Made by a program: the position numbers and the translations under genes. A stretch of 64,000 nucleotides of DNA from Microbacterium sp. RURRCA19A (GTDB lineage: Bacteria > Actinomycetota > Actinomycetes > Actinomycetales > Microbacteriaceae): assembly GCF_900156455.1 (NCBI RefSeq), contig NZ_FTNQ01000004.1, positions 124,001-188,000 of the forward strand, written 5' to 3'. How positions within the stretch are numbered: the stretch's first letter is position 1; each line of letters opens with the position of its first letter. Positions 8,734-17,104 of this stretch are shown here, piece by piece. The notes beneath the pieces are model-generated. The model searched no databases. It had not been told where the DNA came from and was given only the letters and a program-made list of their open reading frames with translations.

Positions 8734-9626
8734 GCGAGTGTTCCTTCCCGGGAGTCGCGCTCGACGCCGTAGGCGGCCACGAGGTCTTGCAGAGTGGCGG
8801 GGCTGAGCTGTGCGCCGGCGCGCGCCGCGCGGGTGCGCAGCTCTTCGTCGGCGCGCGTCTCGAGCACCAGCGACGACAGGCCGCCGACCACGCGCCGCTG
8901 CAGCACGGAGTGACCCGCGGCGATCTCGTCGACCGCCGCCGTCGTGCCGCTGAGGGTGACGGCGCTGCCGCGGAGATCATCGGCCGTAGCGGTGCGCACC
9001 AGGCGTCCCTCGTCGACGATGACGACGTGTTCGAGGAGCGGCTCCATCTCGTCGATGAGGTGGGTCGACACGAGGATGGTCCGCGGGTGCTCGAGGTAGT
9101 CCTGCATGAGGGTGTCGTAGAAGAAGCGGCGGGCCGTGGCATCCAATCCGAGATACGGCTCGTCGAAGATCGTCAGCGGTGCGCGGGACGAGAGCCCCAG
9201 CACGATGCCGAGCGAGGAGGCCTGTCCGCGCGACAGCTTCTTGATGGCGGTCTTGCGCGGCAGGCGGAAGCCGTGGACGAGGTGCTCGGCGACGCCGGCG
9301 TCCCACCCAGCGTGGAAGTGCGGGGCCACTTCGAGCACCTGCCGCAGAGTGAAGTCGTCGGGGTAGCGCTGGTTGTCGCGGACGAAGCTGATCGAGGACA
9401 TCGTGGCGGCGTCCTCGAACGGATCGGTGCCGAAGACCTGCACCGAGCCGGTCGAGGGTCGGTCGTGGCCCGCGATGATCGACATGAGGGTCGTCTTCCC
9501 GGCGCCGTTGCGGCCGAGGAGTCCCGTGATGGCGTTCGCGGGGATGTCGAGAGTGACGTCGTCCAGGGCCTGTGCGCGCCGGAAGCGGCGCGACACCCCC
9601 GAGAGGCGGACGGCGGGCTGCGTCAT
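8730..9626 (-). CDS. ABC transporter ATP-binding protein (YtrB/BcrA-like)
   Basis: A 298-residue ATPase. Walker A is GRNGAGKTT at about 38-46, the Q-loop region is RDNQRYPDDF, and Walker B is LTIFDEPYLGLD near 155-165. The signature is the divergent LSRGQASSLG rather than LSGGQ, as often seen in BcrA/YtrB exporters. The H-loop VSTHLIDEM follows, with a C-terminal extension of about 90 residues. Both ends overlap neighbours by ATGA, so the regulator, ATPase and permease are made together. Confidence 0.92.
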   Translation of the reverse strand: MTQPAVRLSGVSRRFRRAQALDDVTLDIPANAITGLLGRNGAGKTTLMSIIAGHDRPSTGSVQVFGTDPFEDAATMSSISFVRDNQRYPDDFTLRQVLEVAPHFHAGWDAGVAEHLVHGFRLPRKTAIKKLSRGQASSLGIVLGLSSRAPLTIFDEPYLGLDATARRFFYDTLMQDYLEHPRTILVSTHLIDEMEPLLEHVVIVDEGRLVRTATADDLRGSAVTLSGTTAAVDEIAAGHSVLQRRVVGGLSSLVLETRADEELRTRAARAGAQLSPATLQDLVAAYGVERDSREGTLA

Positions 9627-9985
9627 GAGGACGCCCCTTCCTGGTCGATGATGCGGTGGATGTCGGTGAGGTCGAGGCCGAGGGAACGTGCTTCGGCGAG
9701 GAGAGGCGCGACGAAGTCGGCCCGGAAAGCCGTGGTCCGCTCGTCGCGGAGGCGCTGGTGGGCGCCCTCGCTGACGAACATGCCGAGTCCGCGACGCTTG
9801 TGCAGGATGCCGCGGTCGACGAGGAGGCCGAGACCTTTGCCGACGGTGGCGGGGTTGATGCGGTGGAACGCCGCCAACTCGTTCGTGGACGGTACTTGCG
9901 TGCCCTCCGGGTAGCTGCCGGCCAGTACGCCGTCGGCGATGGACTCGGCGATCTGGATGAAGATCGGCTTGCCGTCGTCGAGCAT
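9623..9985 (-). CDS. GntR family transcriptional regulator, YtrA subfamily
   Basis: A 120-residue GntR protein with only the winged helix-turn-helix and a short C-terminal helix, which is the YtrA architecture. Residues 8-75 include GKPIFIQIAESIADGVLAGSYPEGTQVPSTNEL and then NPATVGKGLGLLVDRGILHKRRGLGMFV. The ATG at 9985 is preceded by AAGGAG four bases upstream, so the in-frame upstream extension is not coding. It is the first gene of the operon and lies directly behind a 24-bp palindrome. By analogy it represses its own exporter operon until the cognate stress appears. Confidence 0.93.
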   Translation of the reverse strand: MLDDGKPIFIQIAESIADGVLAGSYPEGTQVPSTNELAAFHRINPATVGKGLGLLVDRGILHKRRGLGMFVSEGAHQRLRDERTTAFRADFVAPLLAEARSLGLDLTDIHRIIDQEGASS

Positions 9986-9996
9986 CGGGCTCCTTT

Positions 9997-10020
9997 GGTT
10001 CGTTACTTGAGTAATGAACC
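9997..10020 (-). promoter_or_regulatory. Palindromic operator of the YtrA-like regulator
   Basis: A 24-bp near-perfect palindrome (11 of 12 base pairs match if the central pair is ignored; core TTACTTGAGTAA, outer arms GGTTC/GAACC) lies 12 bases upstream of the regulator start. It lies directly in front of the AAGGAG ribosome-binding site, so binding would block transcription of the whole operon. It is very likely the autoregulatory site. Confidence 0.75.
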
Positions 10021-10057
10021 TAGGGGGTGGCGTTGCTCCTGTCAAGCCGACAGCGAC

Positions 10058-10729
10058 TCAGTCGACGACGGCCCCCGTCTCGCCCGACACCACCAGCGCC
10101 GCCCGCTCGCGGGTCGCCTCGATCAGCGCGGCGTTGGCCCCGTCGACGCCGCGCGCCCAGTCCATCGCCACAGCGAGGCTGCGCCCGTGCCGCGTATGGC
10201 GGTGCACGAGCCGGGTCTCGCGGACCGCGCTCGGTGCCGCGCAGAACCACACCTCATCGAGCGCGCCGCGCACGCGCGCCCACGGGCCGTCGTCGACCAG
10301 CAGATAGTTGCCCTCCACGACGACGATGCGCGTCGCGGGCTCCACGGCGATCTCGCCGGCCACGCCCTCGTCGACCTCGCGCCGGAAGCCCGGGGCGAAC
10401 ACCGTGTGCTCCGTCTCGGTGCGGATCCGGTCCAGGAGTGCGAGGAACCCCCAGCCGTCGAACGTGTCGATCGCTCCCTTGCGATCGCGTCGGCCGAGGC
10501 GGTCGAGCGTGGCGTTGGCCAGGTGGAAGCCGTCCATGGGCACGGCCGACGCCGTCCCGGGATGCCGGGCATTCAGCTCCGCGACGATCGCCGTCGCCAA
10601 TGTGGTCTTTCCGCTTCCCGGGCTCCCGGCGATCCCGAGCAGGAATCGGGGCGAATCGGATGCCGCCCCCTCGACGCGGTCAGCGAGCGCGACGATGGCC
10701 GCGGAGGGAGGTGAATCGGAGGCGGTCAC
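10058..10729 (-). CDS. Nucleoside/nucleotide kinase family protein (uridine/pantothenate kinase-like P-loop)
   Basis: A 223-residue P-loop kinase. Walker A GIAGSPGSGKTTLA is at about 32-45. AVPMDGFHLANATLDRLGRRDRKGAIDTFDGWGF is typical of the uridine kinase/pantothenate kinase fold, with DGFH the presumed catalytic Asp region. VVVEGNYLLVDDGPWARV resembles the corresponding strand in phosphoribulokinase/uridine kinase relatives, and ETRLVHRHTRHG holds the lid arginines. The substrate (a nucleoside, pantothenate or sugar) cannot be assigned. The GTG start has TAGGTT exactly six bases upstream and no Shine-Dalgarno, so it is probably leaderless. Confidence 0.85.
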   Translation of the reverse strand: MTASDSPPSAAIVALADRVEGAASDSPRFLLGIAGSPGSGKTTLATAIVAELNARHPGTASAVPMDGFHLANATLDRLGRRDRKGAIDTFDGWGFLALLDRIRTETEHTVFAPGFRREVDEGVAGEIAVEPATRIVVVEGNYLLVDDGPWARVRGALDEVWFCAAPSAVRETRLVHRHTRHGRSLAVAMDWARGVDGANAALIEATRERAALVVSGETGAVVD

Positions 10730-10878
10730 CAGCCGAACCTAGCGGGCCGCGGGCGAAAACCGGATGCCCCGTGACGACGTCGAGCGGATATATGAAGTGA
10801 ATCGCATGCGACTGCCGCTACCTTCCTCCACACGCATATGCCTCGTCCGCGGGGCTCGAGAGGAAGGTTGGACCAAAG

Positions 10879-11343
10879 ATGGATCAGCAGACGCACCTCG
10901 AGATCGGTCGGCCGACGGCCGCGTTCGTCGGGGCTTCGTGGGTCGCTCTCGGACTGGGCGCATCCGTGTACTTCATCGGTCTGTGGAACGCGCAGATGCA
11001 GCTCGCCGAGAAGGGTTACTTCCTCGCGATCTTCCTCCTCGGACTGTTCGCCGCCATCTCCGTGCAGAAGGCCGTTCGCGATCGCGCCGAAGACGTTCCC
11101 GTGACCGGAGCGTACCTGGGCGTCGCATGGGGCATGCTGCTCGCGTCGCTCGCGCTGATGGCGGTCGGCCTGTGGAACGCCGATCTCCTGCTGTCGGAGA
11201 AGGGCTTCTACGGCATCGGCTTCGCCATGAGCCTGTTCGCCGTCGTGGCCGTGCAGAAGAACGTCCGCGACGTCGCGGCGTATCGGACGCTGCATCCCGA
11301 CCCTCCGCTGCCGATCGAACGCAGCGGTTTCGTCGGCGGCTGA
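10879..11343 (+). CDS. YiaA/YiaB family inner membrane protein
   Basis: A 154-residue protein with four membrane helices arranged as two copies of the YiaAB two-helix unit. Each unit contains the repeat VGLWNAxxxLxEKGFY/YF and VAVQKNVRD or SVQKAVRD, at roughly residues 15-70 and 80-135. GGAAGG lies about 12 bases before the ATG. The family is widespread but functionally uncharacterised. The gene is alone and ends at a 20-bp perfect hairpin. Confidence 0.9.
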   Translation: MDQQTHLEIGRPTAAFVGASWVALGLGASVYFIGLWNAQMQLAEKGYFLAIFLLGLFAAISVQKAVRDRAEDVPVTGAYLGVAWGMLLASLALMAVGLWNADLLLSEKGFYGIGFAMSLFAVVAVQKNVRDVAAYRTLHPDPPLPIERSGFVGG

Positions 11344-11354
11344 GCGGCCCGACG

Positions 11355-11397
11355 GACCACGGAGCCCCGGATGCCTGGCATCCGGGGCTCCGTGGTC
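11355..11397. terminator. Bidirectional terminator hairpin
   Basis: A perfect 20-bp stem (11355-11374 with 11378-11397) with a 3-base loop lies between convergent genes. The apex of the stem carries CCGGATGC/GCATCCGG, the motif found repeatedly in this genome's terminators. Confidence 0.85.
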
Positions 11398-11404
11398 GAA
11401 ATGG

Positions 11405-12439
11405 TCAGACGGTCGCGAGGGTCGACTGCCAGCCGAGGGCCGGCGCGACGTGCTGCGCGAAGTTCTCGACCAGGCGCAGGTTGAACTCGACACCCATCTG
11501 CGAAGGGATCGTGAGCATCAGCGTGTCGGCGCTCATCACCGCGGCGTCGTTCTGCAGCTGTTCGATGAGCACGTCCGGCTCTGCCGCGTACGTCTTGCCG
11601 AAGGTCGAGCGCATGCCGTCGATCACACCGATCTGATCGGAGCCGGCCGAGCCGCCGAAGTACAGGCGGTCCTCGTCGCTGACGATGGGGAAGATGCTGC
11701 GGCTCACCGACGTCCGCGGCTCGCCCGCGTGGCCGGCGTCCTTCCACGCGGCCCGGAACGCGTCGAGCTGTCGAGCCTGCAGGATGTCGAACGGCGTCCC
11801 GTCCGCCTCGGTGAGCAGCGTCGACGACATCAGGTTCACGCCCGTACGTCCGGCCCACTCGGCGGTCGCGGTCGTGCCGGCACCCCACCAGATGCGCGTG
11901 CGCAGCCCCGGGGAGTGCGGCTCGATGCGCTGAAGACCGGTGCCGCCGCCGAAGGGACTCATCGGGTCGCGCTCGGCGAGTCCTTCCCCGTCGATCGCGC
12001 GCAGGAACAGGTCGAAGTGGTCACGCGCGATGTCGGCGCCGCGCGGATCCTCGGACCCGATGTAGCCGAACGCCTCGTACCCGCGCAGGACGGTCTCGGG
12101 TGACCCGCGGCTCACGCCGAGGGCGAGTCGGTTCCCACTGATGAGATCGACGGATGCCGCCTCCTCGGCGAGCATGAGCGGGTTCTCGTAGCGCATGTCG
12201 ATCACACCGGTGCCCACCTCGATGCGCGATGTACGTGCGGCGATGGCGGCGAGCAGCGGCATCGGGGCCGCCTGCTGCCGGGCGAAGTGGTGGACGCGGA
12301 ACGAGACGCCGTTCACGCCGAGATCGTCCATGCCCTGGGCGAGGTCGATCGCCTGCAGCATCGAATCGCCGGCGGAGAGGTGGTGGCCGCCGCCGAGGGG
12401 GCCGTAATGCCCGAAGGAGAGGGTGCCGAAGGAACGCAT
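11405..12439 (-). CDS. LLM class flavin-dependent oxidoreductase (luciferase-like)
   Basis: A 344-residue member of the bacterial luciferase-like monooxygenase superfamily, using reduced flavin in a TIM barrel. Typical patterns are SFRVHHFA near 47-54, RIEVGTGVIDMRYENPLMLAEEAASVDLISGNRLALGVSRGSP over about 70-115, and WWGAGTTATAEWAGRTGVNLMSS near 185-207. The substrate is unknown. It is monocistronic and convergent with the YiaAB gene. I see no Shine-Dalgarno immediately before the ATG. Confidence 0.88.
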   Translation of the reverse strand: MRSFGTLSFGHYGPLGGGHHLSAGDSMLQAIDLAQGMDDLGVNGVSFRVHHFARQQAAPMPLLAAIAARTSRIEVGTGVIDMRYENPLMLAEEAASVDLISGNRLALGVSRGSPETVLRGYEAFGYIGSEDPRGADIARDHFDLFLRAIDGEGLAERDPMSPFGGGTGLQRIEPHSPGLRTRIWWGAGTTATAEWAGRTGVNLMSSTLLTEADGTPFDILQARQLDAFRAAWKDAGHAGEPRTSVSRSIFPIVSDEDRLYFGGSAGSDQIGVIDGMRSTFGKTYAAEPDVLIEQLQNDAAVMSADTLMLTIPSQMGVEFNLRLVENFAQHVAPALGWQSTLATV

Positions 12440-12526
12440 GACGTGTGCAACGCGGCATCCCCGTGTCTATTCCCGCGAATGGAGAATCCGGCCCCGGCCC
12501 GTCCGGGCTGTGGCACGATGCAGGGC

Positions 12527-13291
12527 ATGGATGCCGAGCTGCGGGGGGAGCTGGCGGAACTGCGCGCGCGGGCGTACGGGCCGGACGCCGATCTCTCCGC
12601 CGATCCTGCCGCCCTGGGGCGTCTGCAGGAGCTCGAGGACCTCGAGCGCCGCGATCGAGGGGAGTCCTCGACGCCGGTGGTGCCGATGAACCCGCCGACG
12701 GCCCCATCCGACGATCCGCTCGTCGCCGAGGAGGGGGAACCCGACCTCGACGAGCCGACGGAGCGTGCGACCCGTCGCCCGGTCGTGCGGCGCGCGCGCA
12801 CGCTGTGGCTGTGGGCGGGCTCGCTCGCCGCCGTGGCCGCCATCGCCAGCGCCGCGTCGATCGCGGCGACGACCTTCGTGCCCGTCGCGCGGACCGCGGG
12901 CGTTGCGCAGGTGGCCACGCTCCAGGCCGACCCGGCCGCCGACACCGCGCCGGTCCGGAGCATGGGTTTCGCATCCGACGACGTGTCGGCCTACGCCGAC
13001 TTCTACGGCCTCACCACGTACGTGGGTCCGTCGCAGATCGATGCGGCGGGTACCCGTGCGGAGTGCGTCCTCCTCGTGGAGACCGCGACGATAGCGACGA
13101 TGGACGACGGCAACGTGTTCCAGGGAGGGTTCCGGTACGGCGGGTGCGGCGCGGGAGCCTTCCCGGCCACCGTCGAGTTCGTGGTGACGCCCGACCTGCC
13201 GGACGTCTTCCGAGCGAGGTTCCCCGTCGGCAGCTCGGTCCAGTTCGTGCGGGACGGCGACCGGGTGGGGGTGTTCTCCGACGCGGAATGA
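12527..13291 (+). CDS. Single-pass membrane protein of unknown function
   Basis: A 254-residue protein of unknown function. An N-terminal cytosolic segment begins MDAELRGELAELRARAYGPDADL and is followed by a proline/acidic linker. One membrane helix lies near 93-118 (WAGSLAAVAAIASAASIAATTF) after the basic stretch RRPVVRRAR. The extracellular domain of about 130 residues holds two cysteines (AECVLL and YGGCGAG) that could form a disulfide. The pattern is seen in Microbacterium membrane proteins. CACGAT ends seven bases before this ATG, suggesting a leaderless start; another in-frame ATG is at 12518. Confidence 0.72.
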   Translation: MDAELRGELAELRARAYGPDADLSADPAALGRLQELEDLERRDRGESSTPVVPMNPPTAPSDDPLVAEEGEPDLDEPTERATRRPVVRRARTLWLWAGSLAAVAAIASAASIAATTFVPVARTAGVAQVATLQADPAADTAPVRSMGFASDDVSAYADFYGLTTYVGPSQIDAAGTRAECVLLVETATIATMDDGNVFQGGFRYGGCGAGAFPATVEFVVTPDLPDVFRARFPVGSSVQFVRDGDRVGVFSDAE

Positions 13292-13335
13292 GCTCCGCTG
13301 ACCGGCCGGTCGGCGGGGGATGAGAGGGTGGAGCG

Positions 13336-15867
13336 GTGACTTCGCTCCTCGACCACGTGCCCGCAGGCAGCGACCCGGATGCCGCCTACCTCGGGTTCGT
13401 GGAGTGGGCGAACGGCCGCGGGCTCACTCTCTACCCCGCCCAGGACGAGGCGATCATCGAGATCGTCTCCGGCGCGAACGTGATCCTGTCGACCCCGACG
13501 GGGACGGGGAAGTCCCTCGTCGCCGTCGCCGCGCACGCGGCATCCCTCGCCCGGGGCGGCCGCAGCTACTACACCGCCCCGATCAAAGCGCTCGTGAGCG
13601 AGAAGTTCTTCGCCCTCGTCGACATCTTCGGCGCCGAGAACGTCGGCATGGTCACGGGTGATTCCTCGGTCAACTCCGACGCCCCGATCATCTGCTGCAC
13701 GGCCGAGATCCTCGCGAACCTCGCCCTGCGGCAGGGCCCGGATGCCGAGGTGGACCAGGTCGTCATGGACGAGTTCCACTACTACGGCGAGCCCGACCGC
13801 GGCTGGGCGTGGCAGGTACCCCTGCTGCTGCTGAACCGGGCGCAGTTCATCCTCATGTCGGCGACCCTCGGCGACGTCGAGGACATCGCCGACGACCTCT
13901 CGCGCCGCACCGGTCGCCCGACCGCGCGCGTCACCGGCGTCGAACGCCCCGTCCCCCTGCACTTCGAGTACGCGCGCACGCCGGTGCACGAGACGGTGCA
14001 GGAGCTGCTCGACACGAAGCAGTCGCCGATCTACGTCGTGCACTTCTCGCAGGCCGCGGCCATGGAGCGCGCGCAGGCGCTGTCGTCCATTCGCATCATC
14101 GGTCGCGAGCAGCGGGACGAGATCGCCGAGGCGATCGGCGGCTTCCGCTTCACGACCGGCTTCGGTAAGACGCTCTCGCGGTACGTCCGCGCGGGCATCG
14201 GCGTCCACCACGCCGGCATGCTGCCGCGCTATCGGCGCCTGGTCGAGACGCTCGCGCAGCGCGGGCTGCTGCGCGTCATCTGCGGAACCGACACGCTCGG
14301 TGTGGGGATCAACGTGCCGATCCGCACGGTCCTCATGACCGCGCTGACCAAGTACGACGGCACGCGCATGCGCCAGCTGTCGGCGCGCGAGTTCCACCAG
14401 ATCGCGGGGCGCGCGGGCCGGGCCGGCTACGACACCGCGGGCACGGTGGTCGTCATGGCCCCCGACCATGAGATCGAGAACGCCGCGCAGATCCTCAAGG
14501 CCGGCGACGACCTGAAGAAGCAGAAGAAGATCGTGCGCAAGAAGGCGCCGCAGGGCTTCGTCAACTGGACCGAGCAGAGCTACGACCGTCTCGTCGCGGC
14601 GGAGCCCGAGCCGCTCGTGCCGCAGATGAAGCTCACCGCCGCGATGCTGATCAACGTCATCGCGCGGGGCGGCGACGTCTTCGGCAACGTCCGATCGCTG
14701 GTGTTCGACAACCACGAGCCGCGCGCCCGCCAGTACGAGCTCGCGCGGCGGGCGATCGCGATCTTCCGCACCCTCGTGCAGGCCGGTGTGGTCGAGGCCG
14801 GAGCCGATGGCATCCGTCTGACCGTCGACCTGCAGCCGAACTTCGCCCTCAACCAGCCGCTGTCGCCGTTCGCGCTGGCCGCCATCGAGATGCTCGATCC
14901 CGAGGTCGAGCTGGGCAGGGGACCGGATGCCGCGCCCCCGGCCTCGTCGGTGGGCACCGGGCATTACGCGCTCGACGTCGTCAGCGTCATCGAGGCCACC
15001 CTCGACGACCCCCGCCCGATCCTGTCGCAGCAGCAGTTCCGCGCCCGCGGCGAGGCCGTCGCGGCGATGAAGCGGGAGGGCATCGAGTACGACGAGCGCA
15101 TGGAGATGCTCGAGGAGATCACCTGGCCGAAGCCGCTGGACGAGTTGCTCGCGCAGGCCTACGAGGTGTTCGCGTCGAGCCAGCCGTGGATCCGCGACTT
15201 CGAGCTGTCGCCCAAGTCCGTCGTCCGCGACATGTTCGAGCGGGCCTGCTCGTTCGGGGAGTACGTGTCGCTGTATCAGCTCGCGCGCAGCGAGGGGCTG
15301 GTGCTGCGGTACCTCAGCGACGCGTATCGTGCCATCCGCCAGACCGTGCCGTCCGACGCGCAGACGCCCGACCTGCTCGACCTCATCGCCTGGCTGGGCG
15401 AGCTCGTGCGGCAGGTGGACTCGAGCCTCGTCGACGAGTGGGAGCAGCTGATCAACCCGGCCGACGATCCATCCGCCCCAGTCGTGCCGCCGGCCCCGCC
15501 GTCGATCCTCACGAACCGCCGCGCGTTCATCGTGCTCGTGCGCAACGAGATGTTCCGCCGGGTGCAGCTGGCCGCGCTGCAGCGCGACGACGAGCTCGTC
15601 GAGCTGGATCCGGATGCCGACTGGCCCGACGTCCTCGACCGCTACTTCGAGGAGCACGACGCGATCGGCACGGGTGGCGCCGCGCGGTCGTCGGCGTACG
15701 TCGACATCGACGAGTCGGCCGCCGCCGAGGGCGTGTGGCGTGTCGAGCAGACCATAGACGACCCCGCCGGCGATCACGACTGGCGAATCCGCGCCGAGGT
15801 GGATCTCGCCGCCTCCGAGGAGGAGGGGACCGCTGTCGTCCGCGTCACCGAGGTGCTGCGGCTCTGA
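13336..15867 (+). CDS. DEAD/DEAH-box (Ski2-like) RNA helicase with DUF3516
   Basis: An 843-residue superfamily 2 helicase. Motif I is STPTGTGKSLVA near 55, motif II is MDEFHYYG near 142 (a DEFH variant), motif III is LMSATLG near 173, and motif VI is QIAGRAGRAGYDT near 355. The C-terminal half (from about residue 400) matches the actinobacterial DUF3516 extension, with ARGEAVAAMKREGIEYDERMEMLEEITWPKPL. The related Ski2/Mtr4 family acts in RNA surveillance; a role in RNA processing is inferred only. The GTG start is used. Neighbours are unrelated. Confidence 0.88.
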   Translation: MTSLLDHVPAGSDPDAAYLGFVEWANGRGLTLYPAQDEAIIEIVSGANVILSTPTGTGKSLVAVAAHAASLARGGRSYYTAPIKALVSEKFFALVDIFGAENVGMVTGDSSVNSDAPIICCTAEILANLALRQGPDAEVDQVVMDEFHYYGEPDRGWAWQVPLLLLNRAQFILMSATLGDVEDIADDLSRRTGRPTARVTGVERPVPLHFEYARTPVHETVQELLDTKQSPIYVVHFSQAAAMERAQALSSIRIIGREQRDEIAEAIGGFRFTTGFGKTLSRYVRAGIGVHHAGMLPRYRRLVETLAQRGLLRVICGTDTLGVGINVPIRTVLMTALTKYDGTRMRQLSAREFHQIAGRAGRAGYDTAGTVVVMAPDHEIENAAQILKAGDDLKKQKKIVRKKAPQGFVNWTEQSYDRLVAAEPEPLVPQMKLTAAMLINVIARGGDVFGNVRSLVFDNHEPRARQYELARRAIAIFRTLVQAGVVEAGADGIRLTVDLQPNFALNQPLSPFALAAIEMLDPEVELGRGPDAAPPASSVGTGHYALDVVSVIEATLDDPRPILSQQQFRARGEAVAAMKREGIEYDERMEMLEEITWPKPLDELLAQAYEVFASSQPWIRDFELSPKSVVRDMFERACSFGEYVSLYQLARSEGLVLRYLSDAYRAIRQTVPSDAQTPDLLDLIAWLGELVRQVDSSLVDEWEQLINPADDPSAPVVPPAPPSILTNRRAFIVLVRNEMFRRVQLAALQRDDELVELDPDADWPDVLDRYFEEHDAIGTGGAARSSAYVDIDESAAAEGVWRVEQTIDDPAGDHDWRIRAEVDLAASEEEGTAVVRVTEVLRL

Positions 15868-15982
15868 CGGCTCCTCCACAACGCGGGATTCGGGTGAAGT
15901 TCGGCGCGAATGGCATGTGCGCATGACTCGCCGTCGTACGAGTGACGTACATTCGACGCATCCACCTCAGGAAGGACCGCCC

Positions 15983-16315
15983 GTGAACCTCGACACCGTG
16001 CAAGCGCTCGTCGCCCTCGCCGCGTTCTTCCTCACGTTCGCGGCCGCCAATCTGGGCGGGGTGAAGTGGATGCTGGTCCGGCTGGAACAGCGGACGGACG
16101 AGCGTTTCGACCGCGTGGATCGGCGCTTGGACCGGCTGGAGGCGAGCACCGACGAGCGATTCACGGAGGTCGACCGGCGATTCACGGAGGTCGACCGGCG
16201 ATTCGCGGAGGTCGACCGGCGATTCGCGGAGCTCGGTGCGACCCTCACGGACATGAAGATCGCCCTGGCCCGGATCGAAGGTCCGCACCCGCCCTTCCTC
16301 ATCGCCCGCGGCTGA
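15983..16315 (+). CDS. Membrane-anchored coiled-coil protein with heptad repeats
   Basis: A 110-residue protein with one N-terminal membrane helix (residues 6-30) followed by a coiled coil built of heptads (DRRLDRLE, then DRRFTEV, DRRFTEV, DRRFAEV, DRRFAEL). The GTG at 15983 has GGAAGGA six bases upstream, and TACATT at 15948-15953 is a likely -10. The repeats are encoded by nearly identical 21-bp DNA units. Similar small proteins of Actinobacteria are unassigned; the structure suggests oligomerisation at the membrane. Confidence 0.8.
   Translation: MNLDTVQALVALAAFFLTFAAANLGGVKWMLVRLEQRTDERFDRVDRRLDRLEASTDERFTEVDRRFTEVDRRFAEVDRRFAELGATLTDMKIALARIEGPHPPFLIARG
16156..16239 (+). repeat. Tandem 21-bp coding repeat, four units
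   Basis: Units start at 16156, 16177, 16198 and 16219. The first two are identical, the third differs by one base (TTCACG to TTCGCG) and the fourth diverges at its end. Each encodes one heptad of the coiled coil, so copy-number slippage would change coil length without breaking the frame. Confidence 0.9.
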
Positions 16316-16330
16316 TCCCCGCGGAAACGA

Positions 16331-16362
16331 CGGATGCCGAGGCCCCGCGGCCCCGGCATCCG
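16331..16362. terminator. Bidirectional terminator hairpin
   Basis: Arms CGGATGCCG (16331-16339) and CGGCATCCG (16354-16362) enclose a GC-rich apex, between the convergent coiled-coil gene and dps. Confidence 0.8.
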
Positions 16363-16378
16363 GTGTTCGCGATCGCGA

Positions 16379-16939
16379 CTACGACTTGCGCGCGACGCGG
16401 TTCTCCGCGCTGACCATCCACGAGAGCTGCTCGAGGCGCTCGAGGATCCCGTGCAGGATGTCGGCGCTGGTGGGGTCTTCGTCATCGACATCGTCGTGGA
16501 CGTCGCGGACCGTACCCACGGTCGCGTCCAGGCGCTCGGTGATGAGGTCGACGACCTCGGCCGTGTCGACCTCGCCCTGGGGGAACTCGGGCAGGGTCGT
16601 CGTCTCGGCGATGGTGTCGCTGCGGCCGTCGGGCAGCGCGTGCAGCGACCGCATGCGTTCGGCGACGGTGTCGCTGAACTCGCGAGCGGCGTCGATGATC
16701 TCGTCGAGCTGCAGGTGGGTGTCGCGGAAGTTCTTGCCGACGACGTTCCAGTGCGCCTGCTTGCCCTGGATCGACAGCTCGATGAGGTCGACGAGGACGG
16801 CCTGCAGGCTGTCGGTGAGCTTCTCCGAGGCCTGGAAGCCCTTCTCGGCGTTCTGCTCGTCGGTGGTCTCAGGGCCGCTGCCGCCGCGGGCCGGGCGACG
16901 GCGGTTCTTGGTCGGGGCGTCCTTCGTGGTGGGGGACAT
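16379..16939 (-). CDS. dps: Dps family DNA-protecting ferritin-like protein
   Basis: A 186-residue Dps protein that forms 12-mers, oxidises ferrous iron and protects DNA under stress. The inter-subunit ferroxidase motif is visible: GKQAHWNVVGKNFRDTHLQLDEIIDAAREFSDTVAERM, with the His of AHW, the Asp/His of RDTHLQLDE, and the following Glu. An N-terminal extension of about 35 residues rich in K, R and P (TTKDAPTKNRRRPARGG) could contact DNA. The ATG at 16939 is chosen because AAAGGAA overlaps the upstream GTG (16954) and is correctly spaced for 16939. Confidence 0.93.
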   Translation of the reverse strand: MSPTTKDAPTKNRRRPARGGSGPETTDEQNAEKGFQASEKLTDSLQAVLVDLIELSIQGKQAHWNVVGKNFRDTHLQLDEIIDAAREFSDTVAERMRSLHALPDGRSDTIAETTTLPEFPQGEVDTAEVVDLITERLDATVGTVRDVHDDVDDEDPTSADILHGILERLEQLSWMVSAENRVARKS

Positions 16940-17104
16940 GCGCGTTCCTTTCACTCGCGGTCGTCCTCGACGTTAGGTCGCGCCGGCGGCAGTCGACCGG
17001 GGGTTGCGAGGAGGGCCGCGCGGCGGTACCGCCGACCCGTACCCGCTCCGACCGGGATCGACAACCCCCGCGATAGGGGCAGGGGCGGTTCCTAGCGTGG
17101 GACC

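Noticed and set aside
13003-15924. Long minus-strand reading frame of over 900 codons opposite the helicase
   Set aside because: Shadow of the helicase gene; composition and lack of start signal argue against coding.
16156-16239. CRISPR-like short repeats
   Set aside because: Contiguous, without spacers, and in frame within a coding sequence.
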